Assembly (NCBI GenBank): GCA_021325385.1
Contig: JAJPHH010000085.1
Location: forward strand, 1 to 61,080
Source: Alphaproteobacteria bacterium
Lineage (GTDB): Bacteria; Pseudomonadota; Alphaproteobacteria; Rhizobiales; Beijerinckiaceae
Reading direction: 5' to 3'
DNA: 61,080 bases
A program made the position numbers and the translations under genes. The notes under the pieces are model-generated. The model did not search any database, was not told where the DNA came from, and saw nothing but the letters and a program-made list of their open reading frames with translations. This document shows positions 17,961 through 26,107 of the stretch, one piece after another (the stretch's first letter is position 1; each line of letters begins with the position of its first letter).

Positions 17961-18896
17961 TTATTGCAACGGAGCGGAGGTCATGCCGGCCGCCGGCCCG
18001 TCCATGACGTTGTTCCCGTAGGTGATGATCTGAGCGCCATTTTGCGTCAGCACCCTAGACGAGCTGTTCGTCACGATCGCCTGGTACAGCCGCACGACCG
18101 CGCCTGCGCCAGTCGCGGCAATGCCGACGGTGTCGCCGCTCGCGGACGAGTTGTCGATGATGAGGTTCATTTGCGCGGCTCCGCCGTTGGAGCCGATGGC
18201 GCTGAAGCCGGCGGAGTCATAAATCTGTCGAGAATAGACGACCGTAGCCATCGAAGGCGTCGAGGACGTCGCCTGAGACCCGTCTAACCGAATGCCGAAA
18301 GAGCCAGAGATGCCTTCGCCCACGATCCTGACGGTTTCTATGTTTGCGTTGACGGACCCGCCCGCTTGCGGCGCCATATTGATGCCGCGGACGCTAAAAG
18401 CAAACGAAGAGTGACGGACAGAGAGGGAGCTTGTCGTCGTCGGCAAGAAGTCGATTCCGCCGACGGTGATAAAATGGCAATCCTCGACCTCCAGGGACGC
18501 GCCGGAATTGAAGCGTATTCCTGTGGCGCTGACGCTGAACGTCAAACCTTTCAGATACACCGCATCGCCTTCGCCGGCGCTGATCGTCATCCCGACGGCG
18601 CCTGACGACGACTGGACGCCTGCTTCGCCGACGTCGTTGTTGACGATGCTGATCCCCTTGGTGATGATCACCGCCCCGTACCCCGCGGGATCAAGCACGT
18701 CGATCTCGCCGCCCGGCGCGATGATGTTGTCGTGCACGTATTGAAAAGTGCGGCAGGGCGCGCCCGGCGCGCCGCAACCCGCGGCGTCCGTACCATGGCC
18801 GGACACCCAGGCGCGACTTAGAAGCGCGTGGGCTGGCGATACGGCGAAGATGAGCGCGGCGATCGTCGCCGCGCCGAGAAAGCGTGACCTGATCAT
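17961..18896 (-). CDS. Secreted right-handed beta-helix protein, paralogue 2
   Basis: This 311-residue protein (start at 18896, M-I-R-S; an ATG at 18908 would add four residues) is clearly related to the downstream gene. Both share RxWVSGxGxD, the CRTF cysteine, GGEIDVLDPAGYGAV or VDVLDPAGYGAV, and a C-terminal ITYGNN / YTYGDN motif. A signal peptide ends near AHA (about 23). The core is a beta-helix-like array. The two copies have diverged through most of the helix, suggesting selection for different surfaces. Surface or cell-wall location is inferred. Confidence 0.8.
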   Translation of the reverse strand: MIRSRFLGAATIAALIFAVSPAHALLSRAWVSGHGTDAAGCGAPGAPCRTFQYVHDNIIAPGGEIDVLDPAGYGAVIITKGISIVNNDVGEAGVQSSSGAVGMTISAGEGDAVYLKGLTFSVSATGIRFNSGASLEVEDCHFITVGGIDFLPTTTSSLSVRHSSFAFSVRGINMAPQAGGSVNANIETVRIVGEGISGSFGIRLDGSQATSSTPSMATVVYSRQIYDSAGFSAIGSNGGAAQMNLIIDNSSASGDTVGIAATGAGAVVRLYQAIVTNSSSRVLTQNGAQIITYGNNVMDGPAAGMTSAPLQ

Positions 18897-19177
18897 GAAT
18901 GCCCCCAAGAGCCGGCGAGCGCGCGGCCCGCTGCGGCAAGCCTATGGCATTTCAGCGGGCGACGCCACGTCGAGACTTGCAAAGGGTTCCGATTTCATCG
19001 ACGCGACGCCAAAGGCGACGAGGCGGCGGCCTCAGCCAATTCGAGAAGCCAGCCTGACGATGTTTTTGAGGGCCGATCGGAACTGAAACCCTCGGCTGCG
19101 CCGCTCCTGGTTCGAGCCGTTAAGGGCCCATCCTGACAGGACGGCCTCGCTTCAAGCGCCGGAGGCGCCGTCCTCTG

Positions 19178-20206
19178 TCACTGCGCCGAGAGTTCCGAGC
19201 GAACGATCTTCGCGCCTTCGACCATCGCCTTCATCTTGGCGAAGGCGGCTTCGCGCGGCAGATATTTGAGACCGCAATCAGGCGCGACGATGATGTCCTC
19301 GGCTTTGCGGAACCGAAGAGCGCGTCGGATTCGCGCGGCGACGGTCTCGGGCGACTCGACTTCGCTCGTCGAAAGATCGAGCGTCCCGACCATGATCTTC
19401 TTGTCCGGCAACTCCGCCAGGATCGAACAATCGAGATTCGATTGCGCCGTCTCGATCGAAATCTGGTTGCAGCGGCAGTTCTTGAGCTGAGGCAGGAACG
19501 AATAGGCGCTCGGACGCTGATGGATGATCGCCGCATAGCCGAAGCAAATATGCACCGCGGTGACGCCGGTCACGCCGTCGAGCGCGCGATTGAGCGCGGC
19601 GAGGCCGTACTCTTCGGCTGGTTTCGGCCGGGCCTGCATATAGGGCTCGTCGATCTGCACGATGTCGGCGCCCGCGGCGAAGAGGTCCTTGATCTCGGCG
19701 TTGACCGCGTCGGCATAGTCCATGGCGGCGTCGGCGAGATTTGCGTAATGCTCGTTCTGCGCTTGTTGGCTCATGGTGAAGGGGCCGGGAACGGTCATCT
19801 TGATCGGCTTCGCCGTGTGCTTGCGCAGGAACTTCACATCGTCGACTTCGACCGGCCGGTTGCGCCGGATTTTGCCGACAATACGCGGCACGGGATTGGG
19901 ATGGCCCGACCGGTCCAAAGCTGTGCCGGGATTGTCGATATCGACGCCGTCGAGCGCGGTCGCGAAGCGGTTCGAGTAACTCTCGCGGCGAATTTCGCCG
20001 TCGGTGATGATGTCGAGGCCCGCCTCCTCCTGCGCCTTGATCGCCATGATCGTCGCATCGTCTTGCGCCTCCGCCAGGAACGGTTCTGGGATGCGCCAAA
20101 GTTCTCGCGCGCGCACCCGAGGCGGGAATCGCCCGGCGAGCTTCTTGCGGTCGATGAGCCATTCCGGCTGGGCGTAAGATCCGACAAGCGTCGTCGGCAA
20201 CAGCAT
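19178..20206 (-). CDS. Cobalamin-independent methionine synthase-like methyltransferase (MetE C-terminal domain family)
   Basis: The 342 residues match only the catalytic half of MetE. The zinc ligands of that domain are recognisable as His219 and Cys221 (VHICFG), Glu252 (SIETAQ) and Cys311 (PDCGLKYLP). The first segment TTLVGSYAQPEW corresponds to the start of the C-terminal MetE barrel. The N-terminal folate-binding half is absent, so the methyl donor is probably not triglutamyl-folate presented by an N-terminal half. Such stand-alone proteins act on other thiol or methyl donors. It is 78 bases downstream of the Rieske-FAD reductase, possibly in one operon. Confidence 0.82.
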   Translation of the reverse strand: MLLPTTLVGSYAQPEWLIDRKKLAGRFPPRVRARELWRIPEPFLAEAQDDATIMAIKAQEEAGLDIITDGEIRRESYSNRFATALDGVDIDNPGTALDRSGHPNPVPRIVGKIRRNRPVEVDDVKFLRKHTAKPIKMTVPGPFTMSQQAQNEHYANLADAAMDYADAVNAEIKDLFAAGADIVQIDEPYMQARPKPAEEYGLAALNRALDGVTGVTAVHICFGYAAIIHQRPSAYSFLPQLKNCRCNQISIETAQSNLDCSILAELPDKKIMVGTLDLSTSEVESPETVAARIRRALRFRKAEDIIVAPDCGLKYLPREAAFAKMKAMVEGAKIVRSELSAQ

Positions 20207-20284
20207 CGCGCTCCCTCCCGGCTGGAACCGCGCCTCAGAGGGACAATAGGTCGCATCGAGCGCCCTGACCAGAGCCGCCGCCGG

Positions 20285-21814
20285 TCAGGGCGAGCGCCCC
20301 TGCTCCATCGCGCGCTCCGCCGCAAGGCTCGCCTCGCTGCGGAAGATGGTCGCGACCGCGAGCGTGCGGCCGCCCTTCCGGAATCGCAGCGCCACGTTGT
20401 AAGCGCCTGGATCGCCGTCCTGCTCGATCGCGTCCCAGGAAGCGGCGTGGCCGACATAGTCGATCGAGGCGTCGTATTGCTGCGTCCAGAAGAAAGGCGG
20501 CGCGGCGTAGCGTTCGCGGCGCCCGAGCATGTTGCGCGCGGCGATCTGCCCCTGCCGCTCCGCGACGACCCAATGCTCGATGCGCAGTCGCTCGCCGCTG
20601 TAAGGATCGGGCCAACGGGCGATGTCGCCGGCGGCGAAGATATCGGGGGCGCTGGTCTCGAGATACTCATTGACCAGAACGCCGCCGTCCACGGCCAAGC
20701 CGGCCTTCTCGGCGAGGCTGAGGCGCGGCCGCACGCCAATGCCGACCAGAACGAAATCGGCGTCGATCGAGGCGCCGTCGTCGAGCCGCACGCGCCGCGC
20801 GTCGATTTCAGCGACGGTCCGGCCGAGATGAAACGCCACGCCCTGCCCTTCATGCAGCGTGCGGATGAAATCGCCCATCGCCGGGCCGAGAACGCGCTCC
20901 ATCGGCCGCGCCTCGGGCGCGACCACATGGACCGCGACATCGCGGCGCCGCAAAGCCGCGGCCGCTTCGAGACCGATGAAGCTCGCGCCGATGACGACGG
21001 CGCGCGCGCCCGGCTTGGCCAAGGCGATGATGGCCCGGCAATCGGCGAGCGAGCGCAGGGTTCTAACATGCGGCAGGTCCGCGCCGGGCGTTTTCAGCCT
21101 GACCGGCTCGGCGCCGGTCGCGAGCAGCAGCTTGGCGTAGGAAAGGGTCTCGGCGCCGACCGTCAGCCGATGCGCCGCGGGGTCGATCGCCGTGACCGTC
21201 GCGCCAAGCCGCAATTCGATTCCCTGTTCGGCGTAAAACTCGCTCGGGCGCAGCGGGATCCAGTCTTCGGGCGCCGAGCCGGCGAGATAGTCCTTGGAGA
21301 GATTGGGACGGTCGTAAGGCGGCGCGTCGTCGGCGCTGATGAGAGTGAGCTTGCCGAGATGGCCTTCCCGCCGCAGCATCTCGGCCGCGGCGAATCCGGC
21401 CGCGCCGCCGCCGACAACGACCATATGCGCCGACGCGTCCGCGACGGGCTGCGTCACAACTCGTTTTTTGGCCGGCTCTATCTTCTCCTTGACGAAGATC
21501 CGGCCGTCGCGGCGCTCGACGCGCCAGCACGAAGTCGGCGTGAGCGCCGGCGCCGCCAGCGCTTCGCCGGTGCGCAGGCTGAAACAGGCATGGTGCCAGG
21601 GACACCTGACCGTGTCCTCGACCAGCAGCCCCTCGCCGAGCGGCCCGCCATAATGCGTGCAGGTTGCGCCGATGGCGAAGACCTCTTCGCCGCGGCGCGC
21701 CAGCAGGACAGCCTCTTGCCCGACATGGCCGACGAGCGCGGCGCCGTCCGACAATTCAGCTTCCGGGACGCCGCTTTCGAAATCCGGACCGCTCGCCTGA
21801 GACGCTTCGCTCAT
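20285..21814 (-). CDS. Rieske-domain FAD-dependent oxidoreductase (AIFM3/ferredoxin reductase type)
   Basis: This 509-residue fusion begins with a Rieske [2Fe-2S] domain whose ligands are Cys52-x-His54 and Cys71-x2-His74 (CPWHH). A glutathione-reductase-type flavoprotein follows: a first dinucleotide motif VVVGGGAAGFAAAEML near 130, an NAD motif VVIGASFIGLEAA near 240, and the FAD-contact aspartate in IFAAGDIA. A C-terminal reductase domain ends the protein. It should pass electrons from NAD(P)H through FAD to the Rieske centre or an external ferredoxin. Neighbouring MetE-like and alpha-mannosidase genes do not define a pathway. Confidence 0.9.
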   Translation of the reverse strand: MSEASQASGPDFESGVPEAELSDGAALVGHVGQEAVLLARRGEEVFAIGATCTHYGGPLGEGLLVEDTVRCPWHHACFSLRTGEALAAPALTPTSCWRVERRDGRIFVKEKIEPAKKRVVTQPVADASAHMVVVGGGAAGFAAAEMLRREGHLGKLTLISADDAPPYDRPNLSKDYLAGSAPEDWIPLRPSEFYAEQGIELRLGATVTAIDPAAHRLTVGAETLSYAKLLLATGAEPVRLKTPGADLPHVRTLRSLADCRAIIALAKPGARAVVIGASFIGLEAAAALRRRDVAVHVVAPEARPMERVLGPAMGDFIRTLHEGQGVAFHLGRTVAEIDARRVRLDDGASIDADFVLVGIGVRPRLSLAEKAGLAVDGGVLVNEYLETSAPDIFAAGDIARWPDPYSGERLRIEHWVVAERQGQIAARNMLGRRERYAAPPFFWTQQYDASIDYVGHAASWDAIEQDGDPGAYNVALRFRKGGRTLAVATIFRSEASLAAERAMEQGRSP

Positions 21815-21903
21815 GATTGTCCTCCGCGTATCGCGACCATTCCCCTTAAGATAAAGGAGCGGCTAAAGTTCGGCCGGCTCTCGCGCTGGCGACAAGCGGG
21901 GCG

Positions 21904-24900
21904 CTACGCTTTCCTCATCCGCCAGCTGCGTACCGCGAACGGCGTCACGTCGAAATTTTCCCCTTGCCCGTCAGGCTCTTCGAGCAAATTGACCGGTCCT
22001 GAGATCGCCCAACCTCGCGGCGGCGCGACGGCGATCCGGCCCCGGCGGCCAGCGGGTTCGTAGACGCGCAGGACCAAGCCGTCGCCGTCCTCCGCCGGCT
22101 TGAGCGCGGCCAAAGCGACGTCGACGCCAGTAACCGAGAGCGGCGCGAAATGGCCCGGCGCAAGCCCACTTTTAATCGCGGTCAGCAGCGGCTGGTTCAA
22201 ATCCTCCGCCTCCTCGCGCACGCCGCCTTCACGCCAGTCGCCGGCATGAGGCATGAGCGCGTAGGTGAAACGATGGCGGCCTTCGTCCGCCAGCGGATCG
22301 GGATAGACCGGCGAGCGCAGCAAGCTGAGGCCGAGCACCTCGCCGCGAACGCTGTGGCCATATTTGCCGTCGTTCAAGATCGCCAGGCCAAAGCCGGGCT
22401 CCGACAAATCGACGAAGCGATGCGCGGCCGCCTCGAACATCGCCATGTCCCAGGGCGTGTTGGCGTGGGTCGGCCGGTTGACCACGCCGAACGCGCATTC
22501 GAACGTCGCCGTCATGGACCGTACCGCCGCGGGCGTCAGCGCGCGCAGGAGAATGCGGCGATCGCGCCAATCGATCTCCGTCTCGATGTCGAGCCGCCGG
22601 CTGTTGGCGTAAAGCACGAAAGTCTGAACGATGGTCGATGCGCGATAACGGCGCGTGATCCGTATCCGGCCGCAATGGGGACCGTTCTCCACCAGCTCCA
22701 TCTTGTCGAGCGAGATCACTTCCTCGCCGCGCTCGGCATAGTCCTCCTCGATTTCCCAGGCGTCGAACTGGCGCGGCTTGTCCATCGGATAGGCCCAGAG
22801 CTGGTTCCCCCGCCCGGCGAGCGCCTGGCGCCCGCTCGGCTTATGGACGAGGCTTTCGATCGCGCCGTCGGCGCCGAACTCGACGGCCAGGACGTCGTTT
22901 TCGAGGCGGGTCGCGCTCGCCGCGAGGCCGCCTCGCGGCCGAAGCGCGGCGAGATCGAAGACGGAGACGCCCAGCGGCGCCGCCTCGCCTTCCGGCGCGA
23001 TCCTGCGCCCTTCTGGCAATTCCGCCCGGAGCGCGCGCGGCGCGAGTGACGGGTTGACGACGACCAAAGCTTCGCTCAGCGCGCCCTGCGGCAGGCGCGC
23101 CGCGATCGCATCGAGCGCGGCGCGCTGCGCGGCGAGGCCGGCCTCATGCGCGCCCCCAAGCTCCGCCTCGGCGTCTTCGCAGACCTCGCGAATGCTCGAC
23201 CCGGCCAGAATGTCGTGGAACTCGTTCTTCAGGACGATCCGCCACTGGCTTTCCAGATTCTGCGGCGGCGGCCCGCCGATCAGATGCGCCAGGGCGGCGA
23301 CGGTCTCGGCCGTGATCAGCGCGCGCTCGGCGGCGCGATGCAGGCGCTTGATCGCCGCCTGCGTCGTCAATGTCCCGCGATGCAGTTCGAGGTACATCTC
23401 GCCGACCCAGATAGGGATGTTCCTGGTTTCTGCGCTCCGCCGCGCCTCGCTGAAAAAATCCTTCACTCTTATCCAGCGCGTCCGCGGCAAGGCGGGAAAA
23501 TCGGCAAGCTGGCGCGCGCGCTCGATCATTTCCGGCGTCGCGCCGCCGCCGCCGTCGCCATGGCCGACGGCGAGCAACGAGGCGGGATGAAAGAGCTTGC
23601 CGCGGAAGTTTCGCCAGGTCAGAGCCAAAGTCCGCGGCCCAACGACGCCGTTATAGCCGTCGCCGGGATTATCGAACGTGTGGGCGAGGACGCGGCTGCC
23701 GTCGAGCCCTTCCCACCAGAAGAAATCCGAGGGGATGCGGTTGGCCTCGGACCAATTGACCTTGATCGTGAAGAAACTATCGATTCCTGCTTGGCTGAGG
23801 AGCTGCGGCAACGCCGCCGAAAAGCCGAACGTGTCGGGCAGCCAGCACACTCTGTGTCGTTCGCCAAAGGTCTTCTCGAAATATCTTTGCCCGTAGAGGA
23901 GCTGGCGAACCAAGCTCTCGCCTGTCGGCATGATCGTGTCCGGCTCGACCCACATGCCGCCGATCGTCTCCCACGCGCCCGATCTGGCGGCGGCGACGAT
24001 CTTGGCGAACAGCGCCGGATCGTCTTCTTCGATTTGCGCATAATATTGAGCGGTCGACTGGTTGAATCGGAACTCTTCGTACCTTTCGATCAAGGACAGC
24101 GCTGTGTAGAAGGTTCGCCGGATCTTGCGGCGGGTCTCTGCATAGGGCCAGAGCCAGGCCAGGTCGATATGAGCGTGCCCGGTCAGGGCCAGCTCGCCTT
24201 GCGGCGGAAACTTCGTTTGCAGCGAACGCAAAGCCTGCGCCAATGTCGCGGCGGCGGCGACGACGCTGTCGCGCTGGCCGCTGTCGAGCCCGGCCGGATG
24301 ATCGGCGGTTTCGGGCGATCGCCAGAGGCTTTGCTGCGCCGGCGAGGCGGCGACGCGGGCGATGTAGTCGGGCGTGTAAGAGGGCCAGTCGACGGCGCGG
24401 AGCGCCTGCTCGGCGGCGTCGAGCAGATGCGGCGCGACGTCGTGATCGATCAGGCTTTCGATCGTCTCGCCGATCTGCGCCAGCAGCAAGCGAAGGCGAT
24501 CGACCGGCTCATCGAGCCGGATCAGGCAGGCGCGGTTGAGCTGCGGGCGGCGCACGGGTTCGCCGAACGGCAGGCGCGCGACGCTCTCGGCCGCGATCGA
24601 GAAACGCGGGCGCTTCAGCGGGAATTCCTGATGATTGGGATCGACGCCGAACCGCTCCGTTTCGCCGTCCTCATAGGTCAGGGACAGGAGGCTTTCGCCG
24701 CCGAGGTCGATCGCCAGCCGCGCTTCCGAAATGGGCCAATGGGACGGCGCGACGGCGCTCGCCGAAAAGCGTATGACGCCGTCGCGGCGCGGCCACGCAT
24801 CGCCAACCGCGATCGCCGCGCCGTCCGCCGACCAATTCGCAATGTCGAGTTTCTCGCGCGCCCGCCAATGCGAAAGTTCGGCGGTTCTGACCTTCAGGCG

Positions 24901-24933
24901 GGAGAGACGCTGCTGGATGGAAAGGTAGGACAA
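21904..24933 (-). CDS. Alpha-mannosidase, glycoside hydrolase family 38
   Basis: This large (about 1009-residue) enzyme should hydrolyse alpha-mannosides by a retaining, zinc-dependent mechanism. The zinc-site motif HIDLAWLWPY lies near residue 255 and the nucleophile region CWLPDTFGFSAALPQ near 365. A central helical bundle and a C-terminal beta-sandwich (YDxRxxRRxLDIETEIDW-like region) follow. The TTG at 24933, seven bases after AAAGGTG, is chosen; an ATG at 25056 adds a basic, unconserved 41-residue stretch. No signal peptide is visible, so it is probably cytoplasmic. It may process mannosides imported by the sugar transporters in this window. Confidence 0.92.
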   Translation of the reverse strand: MSYLSIQQRLSRLKVRTAELSHWRAREKLDIANWSADGAAIAVGDAWPRRDGVIRFSASAVAPSHWPISEARLAIDLGGESLLSLTYEDGETERFGVDPNHQEFPLKRPRFSIAAESVARLPFGEPVRRPQLNRACLIRLDEPVDRLRLLLAQIGETIESLIDHDVAPHLLDAAEQALRAVDWPSYTPDYIARVAASPAQQSLWRSPETADHPAGLDSGQRDSVVAAAATLAQALRSLQTKFPPQGELALTGHAHIDLAWLWPYAETRRKIRRTFYTALSLIERYEEFRFNQSTAQYYAQIEEDDPALFAKIVAAARSGAWETIGGMWVEPDTIMPTGESLVRQLLYGQRYFEKTFGERHRVCWLPDTFGFSAALPQLLSQAGIDSFFTIKVNWSEANRIPSDFFWWEGLDGSRVLAHTFDNPGDGYNGVVGPRTLALTWRNFRGKLFHPASLLAVGHGDGGGGATPEMIERARQLADFPALPRTRWIRVKDFFSEARRSAETRNIPIWVGEMYLELHRGTLTTQAAIKRLHRAAERALITAETVAALAHLIGGPPPQNLESQWRIVLKNEFHDILAGSSIREVCEDAEAELGGAHEAGLAAQRAALDAIAARLPQGALSEALVVVNPSLAPRALRAELPEGRRIAPEGEAAPLGVSVFDLAALRPRGGLAASATRLENDVLAVEFGADGAIESLVHKPSGRQALAGRGNQLWAYPMDKPRQFDAWEIEEDYAERGEEVISLDKMELVENGPHCGRIRITRRYRASTIVQTFVLYANSRRLDIETEIDWRDRRILLRALTPAAVRSMTATFECAFGVVNRPTHANTPWDMAMFEAAAHRFVDLSEPGFGLAILNDGKYGHSVRGEVLGLSLLRSPVYPDPLADEGRHRFTYALMPHAGDWREGGVREEAEDLNQPLLTAIKSGLAPGHFAPLSVTGVDVALAALKPAEDGDGLVLRVYEPAGRRGRIAVAPPRGWAISGPVNLLEEPDGQGENFDVTPFAVRSWRMRKA

Positions 24934-25280
24934 GCGGCACCTTTTGTTGGCGCGCCGCGAGTGTCCGCGAGCTTGGGCTTCGCGTTCGCGGCCGAGACGG
25001 CGCCGATCGGCGCGATGAACCTTATGCGCCGGCTTACTTACGCAATCTTCCGGCAATGCACGACGAAATTGTCACGTCTTGCTGAATCAAATGACCGACG
25101 GCCGAACGGTTGCGCTCGATCGCGGCGCTCGTCGGAGACGATCGCGGTCCCCCAGCAAAGTAGATCGCGGTTCTGAGCGGATTTCGCCCAAATTAAGGCG
25201 CCTGCGAGCAAGAACCCGCGCCGAGATCGCTTGAGGCGCGGGCGCGAATCCGGCAAAACGCTCCCCCAGGGCGGCGGAGA
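24934..25280. promoter_or_regulatory. Divergent intergenic region mannosidase / TolA-like gene
   Basis: No gene is seen in these 347 bases. A perfect 8-bp inverted repeat (CCCGCGCC 25215-25222 with GGCGCGGG 25235-25242) lies 39 bases before the TolA-like start and could be a leader hairpin. No clear -35/-10 pair is visible. Confidence 0.3.
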
Positions 25281-25952
25281 ATGAGGAATCAATTGCCCGG
25301 ACCTAGCCGCAAGTCCAAAAGAGGCTCCGAAACAGCGCGACGGACGGTCGGCGAGAGGAGCGACGGCCGACGCGCCGCTCGCGCGACCTTGCTGGCCCTG
25401 CTGCCGCGGCCGGGGACTCTCGGCTTGATTTTAGCGGCGGCGGCGATGGTCGCCGGCGGCGTTTACGCTCTGAACGGCTTCGGCGGAAAATCGGAGAGGC
25501 GCAGCAGCGTCGCCTCGCTCCCGCAGCCGCCCGCCCCGCCCGCTCAAACTCGCGCCTTGGCGAGTCCGCCGGCCGCGACCGCGTCGGATGAAGCCGCCAA
25601 GTCGCGCAAGCCGACGCGGCGCGAAGCGTCCGCTCTCGCTCAAGACGACCCGGCCATGGACCGCTGGTTCATGGAGGCCTATTTGCGTTGCTGGTCGCCG
25701 CCGACGAAAACGCCGGCTGACGGCGATTACGCCGCCAAGATTCGCGTGCAGCACAATGCCGACGGCTCGCTCGCCGGCGCGCCCGTCCTGGTCAATCCGC
25801 CGAGCGATCCCGATTGGCGCGCCTATGCGGAGAGCGCAGTCCGTGCGGTGAAGAAATGCAATCCGCTATCGGTGCCGACGGAATATGCGCCGCGCTACGA
25901 TCGCTGGCGGAGACTGACGCTCTATTTCAGCCCGGACAGCGCCCACGAGTAG
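25281..25952 (+). CDS. TolA/TonB C-terminal-like membrane-anchored protein
   Basis: The 223-residue protein has a basic cytoplasmic N-terminus, one membrane helix (about 47-65), a Pro/Ala-rich linker, and a C-terminal domain of the alphaproteobacterial TolA type: a lone Cys in RCWSPP, then KIRVQHNADGSLAGAPVLVN, AESAVRAVKKCNPL and RLTLYFSP. It is far shorter than true TolA because the long helical domain is missing. No tol-pal gene is nearby. It may be an energy-transducing or envelope-tethering paralogue. Confidence 0.72.
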   Translation: MRNQLPGPSRKSKRGSETARRTVGERSDGRRAARATLLALLPRPGTLGLILAAAAMVAGGVYALNGFGGKSERRSSVASLPQPPAPPAQTRALASPPAATASDEAAKSRKPTRREASALAQDDPAMDRWFMEAYLRCWSPPTKTPADGDYAAKIRVQHNADGSLAGAPVLVNPPSDPDWRAYAESAVRAVKKCNPLSVPTEYAPRYDRWRRLTLYFSPDSAHE

Positions 25953-25977
25953 CGCCAAGCCGCGGTACGGCTGATCG

Positions 25978-26063
25978 TCATTGCGAGGAGCGAAGCGACG
26001 AAGCAATCCATTCATAGGGCGTCGCCCTACGAATGGATTGCTTCGCTTCGCTCGCAATGACGG
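25978..26063. repeat. Extragenic palindrome of the 'GTCATTGCGAGG...AAGCAATCC' type, copy 1
   Basis: The two arms (GTCATTGCGAGGAGCGAAGC and its near-complement ending GCTCGCAATGAC) form a long hairpin around a short centre. It sits between two convergent genes, where it can act as a bidirectional terminator. A second copy with a different central part is at 32281-32356. Confidence 0.85.
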
Positions 26064-26107
26064 CATCGCGCGCAAGGCAGTATCTCTGCCACGATGGTCG
26101 GCGTCTT

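Noticed and set aside
20207-20284. Riboswitch upstream of the MetE-like gene
   Set aside because: The leader is 78 bases and shows no SAM or cobalamin riboswitch core.
25978-26063. Insertion sequence end
   Set aside because: The palindrome has no transposase or target duplication; it is a common type of extragenic repeat.
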